Shown in pieces: positions 1-12,899 of a stretch of 64,000 nucleotides of DNA. Position 1 is the first letter of the stretch; every line of letters begins with the position of its first letter. Source of the DNA: Spisula solida (taxonomy: Eukaryota > Mollusca > Bivalvia > Venerida > Mactridae); assembly GCA_947247005.1 (NCBI GenBank), contig OX365955.1:4350001-4414000 (forward strand). Reading direction: 5' to 3'. The notes under the pieces were generated by a model, which saw only the letters and a list, made by a program, of their open reading frames with translations, had not been told where the DNA came from and did not search any database. Made by a program: the position numbers and the translations under genes.

Positions 1-117
1 ATTGTTCATAATATATGAAAACTACTTATATAATCACAATAAACAGCACACTATCACAATAATTGCTAAAATACTGATATGTTACCGTTAAACTTTTGGA
101 AGCAAGTACCCGGGCCA

Positions 118-198
118 ACCCATTCTGTAGTCTGGTTCCCTGTCGTTCTATATTTGTTTAGTAGTGATAGGGGAGGTAATCCAGACTACCCATTCTGT
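118..198. repeat. 59-bp inverted-end insert flanked by 11-bp direct repeats
   Basis: The word ACCCATTCTGT occurs at 118-128 and 188-198. Between them is a 59-bp segment whose ends are inverted (AGTCTGG... / ...CCAGACT). This is the pattern of a tiny foldback insert with an 11-bp target duplication. No coding content. Confidence 0.5.
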
Positions 199-1139
199 GA
201 CCGCAGATTCGGTAGTTTTACCGCGTTTTAAACAAGTCTATTTATAGTACAGAATTTATGAATAGACTAATTCCGGCGACTCAACATTTTTTTTTATCAA
301 ATTAATGTTTAAATTTCAGCAATTTCTTTTCTTTTCATTATCTATAATTGATAAAAAAAGAAAATTTATATGAAACTCTATATTATTGTTTTCATGCGAA
401 AACATCAGCATCATTGGTAAACGCATACAACTATCGATAAAATTAGCGATCAGTTCAGTAGTAGAAAAAAATAGACACCTCAGCTAGTCTACGCAAAAAG
501 GGATCAGCAATTAAATTATTAATACGGAAACATTTTTTATTTTAATTACGAACATTATCCATCCAAAAAATGTCATTTATGGTGGGATCAATGAGAATTT
601 AAATGTGTTTGTACAGGTATCAATTAATAGCTTCAATATCCACGCAAACAAATTTATTCATTTAATAACTATCAGTAACTTGTCCTTTCACGTCCAGGGG
701 AGAAATTTGGTTGGTATTCCATAAGATAGCCGCCCCAAGGGCGGCTATCAATCACTACCCTCACAGCGTGAGACAGTCTATAGAAAGCGGCTAGCTAGTA
801 CAGCGACACCATATGTTTGCATAACAGTACTTTGCAGACCGTATACGATTCATTGATAAAACCATCACTTGACCGTAGTCTGAAGTTTCTAAAAATAGCT
901 TTACAGCCGGGACATTTGATGAACACGTCATTTTCGTATTATGTAGTGATTTGTTTGCAAAAATATCGATTTAACGAACAGTTTCACAATAACTTTTGAT
1001 CTTAGAATAAACAAATGTTGCTGATTGGCTTAAATCAGTTAAAAAAATTGGCGAAACATATGTAGCAGTATTGGGAATGTTGACAGTTTCTGGAACTACT
1101 TGAATGCGGATTCACATAGCAGCCTAAAGGCGGTTAATA

Positions 1140-1305
1140 TGGGCAATGGTAGTAAAAGAGGCTTAAACACCTCCCAAAAACAAGTTTGGTCAACATGAAA
1201 CTTAGTTTCATGAAACTATGCTCAAAAGAAGCGTCTTAAGATACAGATTTTAAATATGCATGAGTCTTATAAGGTCTTACGACCTTTTAATTCTAGACAA
1301 GCGAC
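1140..1305 (+). repeat. Dispersed repeat D, diverged copy
   Basis: Shares the segment 'gtttggtcaacatga...' through 'aaatatgcatgagtcttataaggt...ttctaa' with copies at 23545-23767 and 45521-45742. No ends or coding content recognised. Confidence 0.55.
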
Positions 1306-2880
1306 ATACACTCAACATTTCGTTATTTATTGGAATACAGGTAGTAACTGTAATTATTGTTGTATGGGGTAGAGATCCTGCATGAATATCCTAGATCAGT
1401 GCATACGACTGTAACTTACCAGTTCCAGTCGATGGTTTCTCTTTTAGTCATGTTTACTGCTTTACTATTTAATCACAGAGCGATGTTTTTGGTCAGGGGT
1501 TCCTGACTGAGTGATCAACGAGAGAACTAAATGTGTACCTAGAGTTTTTTTGACATGTAGGCTCGAAAATACTTGAGGGACTTCGGGGACATTCGCCCGA
1601 AAAATACGAAGGATGTTCGAATTGGAATACAAGTGGAGCTATAACTTCAAAGTACCAATAAATAAATGAAATAATGAACTGTATAGCAAAGATGATAGTA
1701 TTAGCTTTAAATTGATACGTCACATTTTTAAATCCGTTCAGTCTAGCCGTAACAATAGGCTGATTAACATTAACTAATCGTGTATTATCTTTTGTCTATG
1801 GTGTTGAATTTGTTATTGTTTTGTGTCTTGTTTTTGTTGTTGCTGCTGTTGTTGTCTACGCATTCTTCACTCCAAAACATGTTTAGTATTCAACATCATC
1901 AGCTGTCGGTCAATTCAGATCAAGGAAAGGTAGAGCAAGAAATACATTTATCACTTTGATGACCGTTGCCGTCCCTAAACACACTAAAACGATCTATATG
2001 GAAACATATATTCATAAAAACGCCACTCACATTGTAAAAATCGCCATGTCCTTCAACTGACACTATTTTGTTGCTTTGGCTACTTTTTGATCATATATTT
2101 GCATGTAAGAAATAGCTTACAAGACAAAAATGTTGTTTCTGTCGCTTCACACAAATGTTATAGTTTTTTCCTTGATTACAGTTGTTTTTCTCTGAAAAAG
2201 TGTGCGTGTTCGCTCCATTTCTTAAATAACAGCGTGATTATTGATAAGCAATTTTACTGTTCAATAAAAATAAAATTGAACTAAATTGTGTCGCATGTGT
2301 AATCATTCTGATAAACTGGAAACTGGGAAATCTGCTGGGGTTTGGAACGAGAAATTAAGGTAAGGTCATAGTGTGTACTTCAGAATAGTGTTTTTACTTT
2401 ATTTAACCTCGCCACTGGGAGACGCATATTTGCGACGCTCTAAGAATGGATTAGTCATTTGGGGGGGGGGGGGGGTGAGTAGTGCAATATGCAAATTATG
2501 TCCTTGTTCTTTTACGTGCCTAGTTGGTGTAAAGCATCATACTAGGGACCCCAGTTTTGCAGGACCGTTTTTTCCACCACCCTGTGAAACCTATATTGTC
2601 CACCGTTTCACAGTGTGCTGGACAAATCGGCACAACCGCTGAAAAGATTTTAAATGTCATGGAAAGCAAATTATTATCCCCTTACCGTGGTATATATTTC
2701 ATAGAAATCGATGAAGTCATAAAATACTTATGACTAGTTTTGTTATCCAATGTTGTCAAATTTCTTCTTGTAACTGTAGTCAAAAGTCACTAGGTATTAC
2801 CACATTGACTGTTTCAGTGGTGGTCTTATTATTTGGTTTCCATTGTTTGTAAAAGTCAGTGTATATGGTGTTCATGCTGG
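1306..2880. other. Non-genic stretch
   Basis: AT-rich sequence with only short, unconvincing open frames on both strands. Contains a 14-15 base poly-G tract near 2461. No gene, RNA or known repeat is recognised. Confidence 0.5.
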
Positions 2881-2885
2881 ACGGT

Positions 2886-2935
2886 ACGCCCGAATGGCGC
2901 AGTGGATAGAGCTATCGCTTGTCGGGCAGGATATA
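2886..2935 (+). repeat. Truncated tRNA-like SINE head
   Basis: 'gcccgaatggcgcagtggat' has the form of a tRNA acceptor/D-arm with a box-A-like word, followed by an anticodon-arm-like segment. There is no T-arm or box B afterwards, so it is a 5' fragment of a tRNA-derived element, not a tRNA gene. Confidence 0.5.
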
Positions 2936-3234
2936 TTCGTCCGTGCTATTGGTTACATACATGTCACCACATTTGAAGAAGCTGTTGTTTCGGTTGAGCG
3001 CTGCCCCTAGATTAATATCTCAACAAACATATTTTTTAGTGTATGCTCCATATCCGTCAACAATAATAATTTTCAAACTTAAATCAAACATCAACGAATC
3101 TCATTATTCGTCTTTTTTACCGGAGCCACTTTCTTGCAGAGGTAACAATTTCAACACTGTTTTTATGTTTTTGTCAGGTGTTTGTGAAGAATAAGGTTGT
3201 TTGGGTTGATGATTTTTTCCAGGGAAGCTGTGGG

Positions 3235-4649
3235 TGACTGGTTAGGTCAACTGTCGGCATTATGTGACTGGTGATGTCAACTGTTAGCATTATATGACTG
3301 GTTAGGTCAACTGTCGGCATTATGTGACTGGTTAGGTCAACTGTTAGCATTATATGACTGGTTAGGTCAACTGTCGGCATTATGTGACTGGTGAGGTCAA
3401 CTGATAGCATTATATGACTGGTTATGTCAACTGTCGGCATTATGTGACTGGTTAGGTCAACTGTTAGCATTATATGACTGGTTAGGTCAACTGTCGGCAT
3501 TATGTGACTGGTGAGGTAAACTGTTAGCATTATGTGACTGGTGAGGTAAACTGTTAGCATTATGTGACTGGTTAGGTCAAGTTCAACTATTAGCATTATG
3601 TGACTGGTGAGGTCAACTGTTAGCATTATATGACGGGTTAGGTCAATTGTTAGCATTATTTGACGGGTTAGGTCAAGTGTTAGCATTTTGTGACTGGTGA
3701 GGTTAAGTGTTAGCATTATATGACTGGTTAGGTCAAGTGTTAGCATTATATGACCGGTGAGGTCAACTGTTAGCATTATATGGCTGGTTAGGTCAAGTGT
3801 TAGCATTATGTGACCGGTGAGGTCAACTGTTAGCATTATATGACGGGTTAGGTCAATTGTTAGCATTATATGACTGGTTAGGCCAGGTGTTAACATTATA
3901 TGACGGGTTAGGTCAACTGTTAGCATTATATGACGGGTTAGCCCAATTGTTAGCATTATATGACTGGTTAGGTCAGGTGTTGGCATTATATGACGGGTTA
4001 GGTCAACTGTTGGCATTATATGACTGGTTAGGTCAAGTGTTAGCATTATATGACTGGTTAGGTCAGGTGTTGGCATTATATGACGGCTATGTCAACTGTT
4101 AGCATTATATGACGGGTTAGGTCAAGTGTTAGCATTATTTGACGGGTTAGGTCAAGTGTTAGCATTTTGTGACTGGTGAGGTCAATTATTAGCATCATGT
4201 GACTGGTGAGATCAACTGTTAGCATTATATGACTGGTTAGACCAACTGTTAGCATTATATGACTGGTGAGGTCAACTGTTAGCATTATATGACTGGTGAG
4301 GTAAACTGTTAGCATTATATGACTGGTTAGGTCAACTGTTAGCATTATATGACTGGGGAGGTCAACTGTTAGCATTATGTGACGGGTTAGGTCAAGTGTT
4401 AGCATTATATGACTGGTGAGGTCAACTGTAGCATTATATGACTGGTTAGGTCAAGTTATAGCATTATATGACTGGTTAGGTCAACTGTTAGCATTATATG
4501 ACTGGTTAGGTCAGGTGTTAGAATTATCTGACTGGTTAGGCCAACTGTCGGCATTATATGACTGGTTAGGTCAACTGTTAGCGTTATATGACTGGTGAGG
4601 TCAAGTAATAGAATTATGTGTCTGGTCAACTGTTAGCATTATGTGACTT
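3235..4649. repeat. 30-bp tandem array (about 47 copies)
   Basis: Unit close to TGACTGGTTAGGTCAACTGT plus TAGCATTATA, repeated about 47 times with substitutions. In the first 280 bp two variants alternate, giving a 60-bp higher-order unit ('gtcggcattatg' versus 'gttagcattata'). Because 30 is divisible by 3, several frames stay open on both strands (for example 300 codons at 3174-4076 minus, reading LTxDLTSHIM repeats). These are period artefacts, not genes. Confidence 0.95.
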
Positions 4650-4858
4650 GTACATTGTTGAAAAAGTAGGACTAAATATGATTAAAACAAAACTACTGAC
4701 AACAAACCGTTTGCTTTAAGATGCTTAAATGTAACAACAAGTCTTTATGTATTGAATACAGCATCAGGAAAAACAACATCAAACAAAGTTTTATTTCGCG
4801 GTCGATGCTGTTCAAAATCTGCTGTGCGAAATCAAGACACCGTGAATTTAAAAAGGAT

Positions 4859-5494
4859 CCAGAAAACGCGAACATGGTACACCGTGAAATATACCCACTA
4901 TACAGAAAACGCGAACATTGCACCCCGTGAAATATACCCGCTATACAGAAAACGGGAACATTGTACCCCGTGAAATAAACCCAATATACAGAAAACGGGA
5001 ACATTGTACCCCGTGAAATATACCCACTATACAGAAAACGGGAACATTGTTCCCCGTGAAATATACCCGCTATACAGAAAACGGGAACATTGTACCCCGT
5101 GATATATACCCCCTATACAGAAAACGGGAACATTGTACCCGTGAAATATACCCGCTATACAGAAAACGGGAACATTGTACCCCGTGAAATAAACCCAATA
5201 TACAGAAAACGGGAACATTGTACCCGTGAAATATACCCACTATACAGAAAACGGGAACATTGTACCCCGTTAAATATACCCGCTATACAGAAAACGGGAA
5301 CATTGTACCCCGTGATATATACCCGCTATACAGAAAACGGGAACATTGTACCCGTGAAATATACCCGCTATACAGAAAATAGCGAACATTGTACCCCGTG
5401 ATATATACCCACTATACAGAAAACGCGAACATTGTACCCCGTGAAATATACCCGCTATACAGAAAACTAAACAGAAAATATACCTGCTATACAG
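4859..5494. repeat. 43-bp tandem array (about 14 copies)
   Basis: Unit contains 'gaacattgtaccccgtgaaa' and 'tatacccgctatacagaaaa'. Variants alternate 'cccgctatac', 'cccactatac' and 'cccaatatac', some lacking one C in the CCCC run. Lies about 200 bp after the 30-bp array and is unrelated to it. The open frames over it on both strands follow from the repeat. Confidence 0.93.
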
Positions 5495-6300
5495 TACATG
5501 AATCACAACAACAACACCATTAAGAACAGTAACTAAAATCATGAGAAATATTAACATTACATATCCAGGAGCCACGTGATATTTGCTTCGTGTACGATAA
5601 ATCTCCAGATCTTCTTTAACCTACTGACGTCCCGCATACAAAATAGGGTTAACGGACCACTATATAACCCAGAGGGAACAAATTATTACACATTGAAATT
5701 TGAAACTTTTCCAACTGGTCCGGAAGCCACTAGTTGCACCTTTGAAATATGTTGTCCACTGTCTTGTTTCACACATTTTCTGCAATGTTACATTTTGTTT
5801 GATAATGATGTAAATTTACCGAGTAGAAAACGGTGTGGACACATGTTCTGTTGTGAATAGAGGCCATTGCATAATTACCATAAACGTATAATTAATAATT
5901 TACAACAATAGAATAATTGTTTGCATTTATTACATTTATATTCAAAAACCTGGATACCTGTTATAAACGTAAGTGAAAATTTTATGCAGTTTACGTGACA
6001 AAATAAATGACAAAGATAAAATATTCCGACACTCAGACGACTGGGATTTCGATGTTATATAATTATGCCATATTCATTTAAGTTCATGTTAACTTTTTTT
6101 TATCTTAAGAAAGCCTATCTTATTGATGTGAACTAGTAGTATGCCGACTTGTTTAATAATATTAGAAATTTTAGAATGTAGGGTTGGCACGGATCGAAGG
6201 GTCACTGGTTCGAAAATTTGGCTCAGTCAAAAAAAATTAAAAATCCCCTATTGTCTGTGAAATAGAAAGTCATGATATCATTAACGGGACACGTCGAGAC
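5495..6300. other. Non-genic stretch
   Basis: A 94-codon frame at 5576-5860 (plus) has many Cys and Phe residues but no recognisable domain and no good splice context. Nothing else seen. A faint SINE-like 'ggttcgaaaat' lies near 6208. Confidence 0.4.
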
Positions 6301-6309
6301 GGACACATT

Positions 6310-6420
6310 ATTACACATTGTCACTACTTTGAATCAGTATGTTGGTATATTCTAGATACATATTACACATTGTCACTACTTTGAATCAGTATGTTGGTAT
6401 ATTCTAGATACATATTACAC
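6310..6420. repeat. 52-bp direct duplication
   Basis: The segment from 'attacacattgtcactactt' to 'ctagatacat' occurs twice head to tail, at 6310 and 6362, apparently without differences, so it is a recent tandem duplication. Confidence 0.9.
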
Positions 6421-6615
6421 GTACAAAAGTAGGCAATTACCTTTCAACCGAGTTGAATTTGAGTCGCGTGTCGTCTGTTACACGCGGTATCGTTGGCAGC
6501 CTCAGCACATTTGCTTTCGGTCATGTAAGGTATCCATTAATGCACCTGAAGTAATACACCTGAAGTAAAGTGAAGCATTTTGAGTTATTCTTGTTTACCT
6601 AGAAATGAAAACAGT

Positions 6616-6692
6616 GGCGTATAGGGAGATCGAACCTCGGACCTCTAGATCTCAAAGCGCGTCCCATGTCTGAGCCACCGCTCCTCGTATGG
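6616..6692 (-). repeat. tRNA-like SINE head, family A
   Basis: On the minus strand it reads 'ggagcggtggctcagacatg' then an anticodon-arm-like part and 'gaggttcgatctcc', a box-B-like word. It resembles the heads at 10857 and 42642. Arms do not fold as a functional tRNA, so it is a SINE fragment. Confidence 0.6.
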
Positions 6693-6807
6693 CATGGTAA
6701 ATGAATCTTTTTACATATAATTATTAACTAGATAAAGATTTATTTTCATTTGGAGATGACGGGAAAGAGTATGTTATAACTGAAATATTGCACTGAAACA
6801 GAATGCC

Positions 6808-7033
6808 TAAAGCCTAGATCCCATTAAGGAATTCCTCATCAGCGATGTTCTCCCGATATTTTCAGATACCACCCGATTCATCTCGATTCCTTCCTATATC
6901 ACAAGTGTCTCATGACTTCCCCGAAGCCTTCCCTAGAGCACGATGGACCTGTTCCCGATGCCCTGATAACTAATTAATGTACATCGGAAGTATTTTGCCG
7001 AGGCAAAACATGCTCAGTGGGACTTAGGCTTTA
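6808..7033. mobile_element. Probable MITE with about 19-bp terminal inverted repeats
   Basis: Left end 'taaagcctagatcccatt' is mirrored at the right end by 'cagtgggacttaggctttaa'. The 226-bp interior has no open frame. Target duplication is not clear. Confidence 0.5.
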
Positions 7034-7319
7034 ACTTCAGTACTGCACTAAGTGTGCCTTTTTTACAACCTCATACAACGCCATCAACTAAACTATGATA
7101 TACATGTATAAGTTAGTAAAACAGATAGAAATGGCTACGTCCTTCACTAAGAATATAACCCTCTATCAATAAAGCAACTTATATTTGTGATAAGGGGATT
7201 ACGAATTTGTTCTAAATTATATCCTACGAAATGATACTACATGTACAGACTATTTACGTTTATTTTATGTTGCTATCATCGTTATATATTTACTTTCTGA
7301 CTTAATTCATTCTCTCTGT

Positions 7320-7625
7320 GTGTGGAGAATATGTCTATCAATGAGCTCTCTCAATTTCTCACCGTTCTCCTCTGGTCTTGCAGCTTCTGCTCATGCATTT
7401 CGACAGCTTGGACTTGGGCGGATCTTTTACCTGTTCAGTTGGGCATTGTGTCTTGTATGTGTTTTCTGTGCTCGGTTGGTTCAGTTGGGCATTGTACCTT
7501 GTATGTGTTTAATGTTTTCTGTGCTCGGTTCGTTCAGTTGGGCCTTTTGCCATGTATGTTTTTAATGTTTTCTGTGCTCGGCTGGTTAAGTTGAGTGCTG
7601 CCTTCCTTGTCTGACTTAATATTTT
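7320..7625 (+). repeat. Family B dispersed element copy with internal minisatellite
   Basis: Carries 'tgttttctgtgctcggttgg' and 'ttcagttgggcattgt' in about 2.5-3 units (7435-7590). It ends with the family terminus 'gagtgctgccttccttgtctga'. The same terminus recurs at 14640-14687, 36930-36975 and 48570-48600, and inverted at 37092 and 48184. Overlapping open frames come from the internal repeat. Confidence 0.7.
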
Positions 7626-7629
7626 CCTT

Positions 7630-10600
7630 TTTTTAATCCTAGCTCTTTCCTTTTTCATTGTCCTTCTCCAGGTTTCCTAAGACCTGTTTCTTTTTCTTCT
7701 TCCTCCATGTATCAAATCTAATGTAATTGTGTCGTTTCTGTTTGTATCCATTCAAAGAATATGTCCCACCTATCTCCACCTTCTTCTTACAGTCGGAAAT
7801 ATTTTCTGGCCAGTACATTTTGATACATTTCTGATGCAATTACATAATTATGCAGGTTTTTTAATAACTATTAATTTAGTTTACTGAACTTCTAAGTGAC
7901 CGTGTATGGATTTGGATTGGTGTATATTTCTGTTGTTTCAGTGTTAATATACGTCATAAAAACTCAGTATTCGTCATTTTGACCTGGGTCACTGCTAGCA
8001 ATTTGTATACTGATCTTTTTGTGCCTCTGCAGTACACGTTTATGCTGCAAAAAATGGTATGTCATGCCTCCAATACAGATCCCTTTCCAAAGTGAAGCGC
8101 TAACTGTTCGAAAACAGTTCCCCGGGAGCCCTTTTCGGTGTTACAATGCCTTTTATATCTGCCTTCAATGTACATTTGTTAGTTGATCTTTTACACAATG
8201 CTTTACACAATGCTTGGCAATCACATACTAGCATCTGCTTTGATGACGTCATATGTGACGTTATTAAATGTCACGAACTATTGTGTTATATGAAAATGTG
8301 ATATGTGCTTGCTATTTTGTTGTATCATACCCACAACTCAGCATATAGTTGTTACTGTAACATATATTTTGAGACACCCTGTACTACACAGTGTTTGTGT
8401 AGTTGTCTAATTTTCATGTCTGCACACTTCTGTACAAGTTGTGTCATTCTTTTGATTTTCATGTACATGTTGAGTCATCAATTTAACACAGGAGGACGTA
8501 AACTAGGCCGCTGATTTGGCTTGTGCGCGAGCGTACAACATAAAGTTAGAGAAAATTTCCTCGAGGCAAAGGCCGAAATTGTTAGATACATAATTTTGTT
8601 TTATCAAGTTGGTTTTGAAGAGTGTTTATATAATTGACGGAATATACATGTACGATATACAAGCTATGGGGTAGGTCGACAGACTGTTTGGTAATACCAT
8701 ACAACAATTACTTCCCTTTCCTTTTGGTGCCAGTTTCGTGCTGTTTTTGTTGAGTATTTCCTTCCGCGTCCGATTTTTCATTATCCTTTTGAGTAATTAA
8801 GGATTTCATTACCTAATTGATGAACATTATTCCATTTAGAAACGGATTATGCAAAAAAAGGCCGTTACTTTTTACATTGAAACCGGTTGTAGACAAATCT
8901 GTACTGGCCAACCATTTAAAACATAGTTATTACTTTATACAATGTACAGTGTAGAAGCACTCGATTACACTTTTATGGTGTTTTCTGCTGAAATATGGCA
9001 GGCATATAAAAAATTATATACGTGCCTCCACCCGGTTTTGAACCCGGATCGCCAAATTAGACGGCATGCGTTAACCATTAAGCTATGGATATATTTTTAG
9101 ATCTTTGGTATTATATTTTGGCAAATACTTTGCAATGAGTACAATGTACGGCAACATCAACTGATATTGAATCCACTGTTCGTTAAAATTATTGCTTTAG
9201 CGTTCTAAATCACAAGTCGCTCAAATAGTTCCAATATTGTAGACGTCGGTTATTTATCATTTTTGTATGTAAATTAATAAATTTGGTTCGACATTACCTG
9301 TCAGTTCTAAAATCGCAATAAGTGGTTCCATTGTCTGCTGTTTTGACATCTACTATATTTTTATTATCGACTTTATAAAGATTAAAAAATGTACACCTGT
9401 ACTAAAGATTGATAAATTTGCTCCAGAATTGAACAAATATGAAGGAAATATATGTCTGTGACTGACAGCAAAGCCTTCAAACTGCATGTCAGTTATCCAA
9501 AGTGCGGGACAAAGTGTCACGTATCACTCACGATTATTATAGCCGTATCACGTCATCCAGTAATAATCGCCATTTAGACTATAAAACTATAAATAGCCAA
9601 ACTCAAACACACATTTAAATTAACATTACCTATCTCCCTTACATCCTGCAAGTTGCTCATCACTATGACACGTCGCCCTCAGATTGATGGCAGATCATTC
9701 ACTCCAATGGTCTTCCTTGTCCGTTGACTTTATTAATTAAAGTTACGTGTTCGGCGTTTCAACGCATGGTAATATATTTAATGAATACATGTATTACTGT
9801 ATAGGTGGTTAAGTTAGCGGACTGAAAATGTTGGCGGATTTATTGAAGTTACTAAATACGCTAATATTTCATCATGTAGCGTAATGTTTGCCAAAAAAGA
9901 CTTTACTAAGAATTTTTACAAATTGCTAACAATTCCGCACGCCAAATAACTGAAATTCAGAACTCGCTAAATTTTGAACCGCGAAAAAATATGTTTTTAC
10001 TGTACATGCTAAGTCATCGTATCTGATTAATGCTCGTGGCACTCGACCGGCTAATGTACATTATTCTACTGTTGCGTATATATTGGAGTACGTGCAAATA
10101 CTATATTTGAGGTTACGAAACAGACCGTGTACGACTATTACGTTAGAGAGGTTGCGAAACGTACCGTGTAACGTGTACGACTACATGAACGGTGTTTTAT
10201 GTGTATTTCGTCACCAAAGTGTGTGTATGTTTCCACAAGTTCAGGACGTGTGACAGACGAATTAAATATTTTTGTACATGTTGTCTTACACGCTGGTTTC
10301 GCAACCTCTCTAATAATACAGCCATACAGATAAACAGTGTATATAGTAGAAGTTCAGGTTCAACATGTGGTAAACGAGTCTATGTTTCAAAACATTGAAA
10401 ATAACTTAAGGTATTCAAACAGTTGCTCCAAAACCGTGGACATTGCAGTTTGACATTGCAATGTTGTAGTTGCTGTTTTCAGTATAATACAGTACATGTA
10501 CAAACATGCGACACTTGAGTGGCATGCCTGAAAATATTGATGGAATATGGAACTATTTGATTGCGGAGTCTCATTGTTTTATCTAAATACCTTAACGTAA

Positions 10601-10850
10601 TAAAACAACGAAAAGAGCTGTAACATTGGTAGGGCTTCATCCTCTAATAAATATGATAATAACAACGACAGCGGCGGTGGCCTTAACTATACCAATACAT
10701 AGAATAAAGCAAGCATAAATATTATACGTAAACAGACAATGTGCTGATTTGCTTCGTGAAGAACACATTTTATTACACTCGTGATCACAAAAAGTCAACA
10801 TTTTCCCTCATGGTTACATTTGACCACTCTCGTGAAAATATTTGGCATTA
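7630..10850. other. Non-genic stretch with repeat fragments
   Basis: No gene recognised. Contains a family B-like terminus near 8740-8800 ('gttgagtatttccttccgcg') and a minus-strand tRNA-like fragment at 9018-9090. A low-complexity block at 9830-9990 is rich in 'cgctaa' words and resembles sequence near 32185-32275. Confidence 0.45.
9018..9090 (-). repeat. tRNA-like SINE fragment
   Basis: The minus strand reads 'tagcttaatggttaacgcat' (box A-like), then a short stem, then 'gggttcaaaacc' (box B consensus) and 'gggtggaggc'. The anticodon loop lacks the conserved U33, so it is a pseudo-tRNA or SINE head rather than a working gene. Confidence 0.55.
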
Positions 10851-10856
10851 TTCTCG

Positions 10857-11212
10857 TGGGGAGCAGTCTTAGAGGTAGGACGCGCGCTTCGGGATCGAGA
10901 GGTCCCTGGTTCGATACCCGTATGCACCATGGCTTAATTTCTCTGAGCAAGAATAACTCACATGCTGCACTCGACCAAGGTGTGGATTGGTATCTGTGAG
11001 GGCTGTGCCTGTACATGTTCGATATTCCCGGGCGCCATATCTTGATGTTGGCTGCACACCCACCAGGAGACTTATAGTCAAGGGAGACTTGAACGCAGGT
11101 TCCCTCAGGTAGCCCAATGAGCAGGGAAGTAAAAAGGTCAAAAGGTGGCTGAAGGAGGCTGAAGGGCTGAACTGCTAAAAGCAGCCCTCGAATACTGGTA
11201 ACTAAACTTAAC
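10857..11212 (+). mobile_element. tRNA-derived SINE, family A, near full length
   Basis: Head 'ggggagcagtcttagaggta' and box B 'ggttcgatacc' (10908-10918). The body includes 'tgagcaagaataactcacat' and 'gatgttggctgcacaccca'. The tail passes 'aggtagcccaatgagcaggg' and 'ctgaactgctaaaagcagcc' to 'ggtaactaaacttaac'. Parts recur at 13893, 42642 and 44953. The 164- and 90-codon minus frames here are antisense SINE sequence. Confidence 0.8.
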
Positions 11213-12660
11213 TTGTTTCGTTCAGATAAAATTCTTAGACCAAAATCAACCAATGTCCTCTTTATAATTGGGCCTATTGTAAAAAACAATTCGTCAAAAC
11301 TAATATCATGTTAGAAATATCATTTGTCACAATGTTGATACTAATTAACATAAGTCGAATCATATTGATCACATGACTTGATTGATGAGTATTTTATAAG
11401 TCATAATTATTAGTTCAGCCAATCGTTTTATTGAGATGTCCCAATAAATAGGACGTACGTACAATTACTGGTCAGTTTCTGTAAAATACTCATTCAATGT
11501 ACGTATGCAAAGTCGACTTTCTATTTGTAAAACAACCTGTAAACATGTATTGTTTATTATTAGAAACTCATAACGTTGATCACATGACACATAAACAGAT
11601 AAACTCACAGTTTTTGTTGTTCCTTTATCTTTTTAATGAGCATATTGATGACATCACACACTGTAGAAGATGATGTATACACGCCTAATGTACGATGTAG
11701 ACCGTAAATTATTGCTGTAATCCGTGTTATACACAGAAATAGCGCCTTGTTACTGTTAGAAATAAGAATATATGGAGCAGTTAAATGGTAACAAGTTAAT
11801 GTACACTCATTTTTGTACGCCTACCGAAAACTAGTCATCGCTGCTTAAGTTATTGTAACGCTACAACACATTCCGACTCAATGTCTTGGTGTATATGTTT
11901 ATGCCACATATAAAATGTACAATACATTCTAACTAGACTCTAGGTATTGATATATGTTAATGCCACGGATCTATAGTTGTATTTATTAGACCAAAATTAT
12001 ATGTACAACACATGCCGTCTAAGCTAAAGGTCTTGATTCATGTCACTGATCTATAGTTGTATTCATTAGACCAACATTATATGTTCAACACATGCCGTCT
12101 AAGCTAAAGGTCTTGATTCATGTCACTGATGTATAGCCTTGTATTCATTAGAACAAAATAAGAAACTATGTTTTCTTACCTAGTACCTACTTATCCTGTT
12201 TTTAATCACGCTACCTGAATCATGTACATGACTGTATTCATTTGATTTGACCTGAAGTGTCAATAAACATGACCACACTGTGCTTACATTTAGTAACAGC
12301 ACACTGCAGTTTAAAAAGAATGAAATACCGAACACAAACGACAAACGTTTATAAATAGAAACGCACAACCATCACAGCGGCCCAACGAGACTTGGCATGA
12401 TACATCATGATTTGAAGACAACAAGTCAACACGTACGCTTGTTTGTTGGTGTGTTGGTTTTGTTGTCAACCACATTTTAGTGGAACTTCTGATTTAGCTT
12501 AAGTCGCCTCCCTCATATGGAGGAGATGGTAATTATCTGACACAGTGGAACATTACATGTCTTAATACTGAAATCTAAGTGGCAGCCTTGCGCTCAACCA
12601 TCTATTATACATACCTCACATAACCATTTTTAACGTCATTTCCAAATCTTAGAATGCGTA
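11213..12660. other. Non-genic stretch
   Basis: AT-rich, no gene recognised apart from the short duplication at 11940-12160. The 62-codon minus frame at 12180-12368 has no recognisable content. Confidence 0.45.
11940..12160. repeat. 80-bp direct repeat, about 2.5 copies
   Basis: 'ctatagttgt' followed by 'att(t/c)attagaccaa' and 'acacatgccgtctaagctaa' occurs at 11971 and again 80 bp later, with a third partial, diverged unit after 12130. Confidence 0.85.
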
Positions 12661-12800
12661 TCAAACATGGGCCCGTTGTCCAAACAGAGCGCTACTGGGC
12701 GCTTTTATTCAGTTACCTCCCGTTCAATAAAATATAGTGGGCATGGATGACCTCCCTTGGTAAGCGCTACGGAAGCGCTCAGCTAGGTAAACTGACATCA
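12660..12800. repeat. Dispersed repeat E
   Basis: Paired words 'gcgctac'/'gcgctt', 'ttattcagtt', 'atatagtgg' and 'gcgctacggaagcgct' recur in order at 20693-20832 and in degraded form at 35225-35300. Non-coding. Confidence 0.6.
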
Positions 12801-12899
12801 GTTAATGGTCCAGAAAGGAGGACAACTATCTCAAGTGAATGTGTGTCATTTTACGACACTACGTGTGGGTTGGCATGTAATTTCGTGTAATTGTTGGGA

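Noticed and set aside
3174..4405. Long minus-strand open frames (300 and 109 codons) and plus frames over the same region
   Set aside because: All are translations of the 30-bp tandem repeat, whose period keeps any stop-free frame open; the peptide is a monotone decapeptide repeat with no start or splice context.
4752..5575. Open frames over the 43-bp array on both strands
   Set aside because: Tandem-repeat artefacts; frame changes each unit, and three units restore it.
9018..9090. tRNA gene on the minus strand
   Set aside because: Good box B but no U33 and poor stems; SINE fragment.
10795..11289. 164-codon minus-strand frame
   Set aside because: Antisense of a tRNA-derived SINE; no protein family resemblance.
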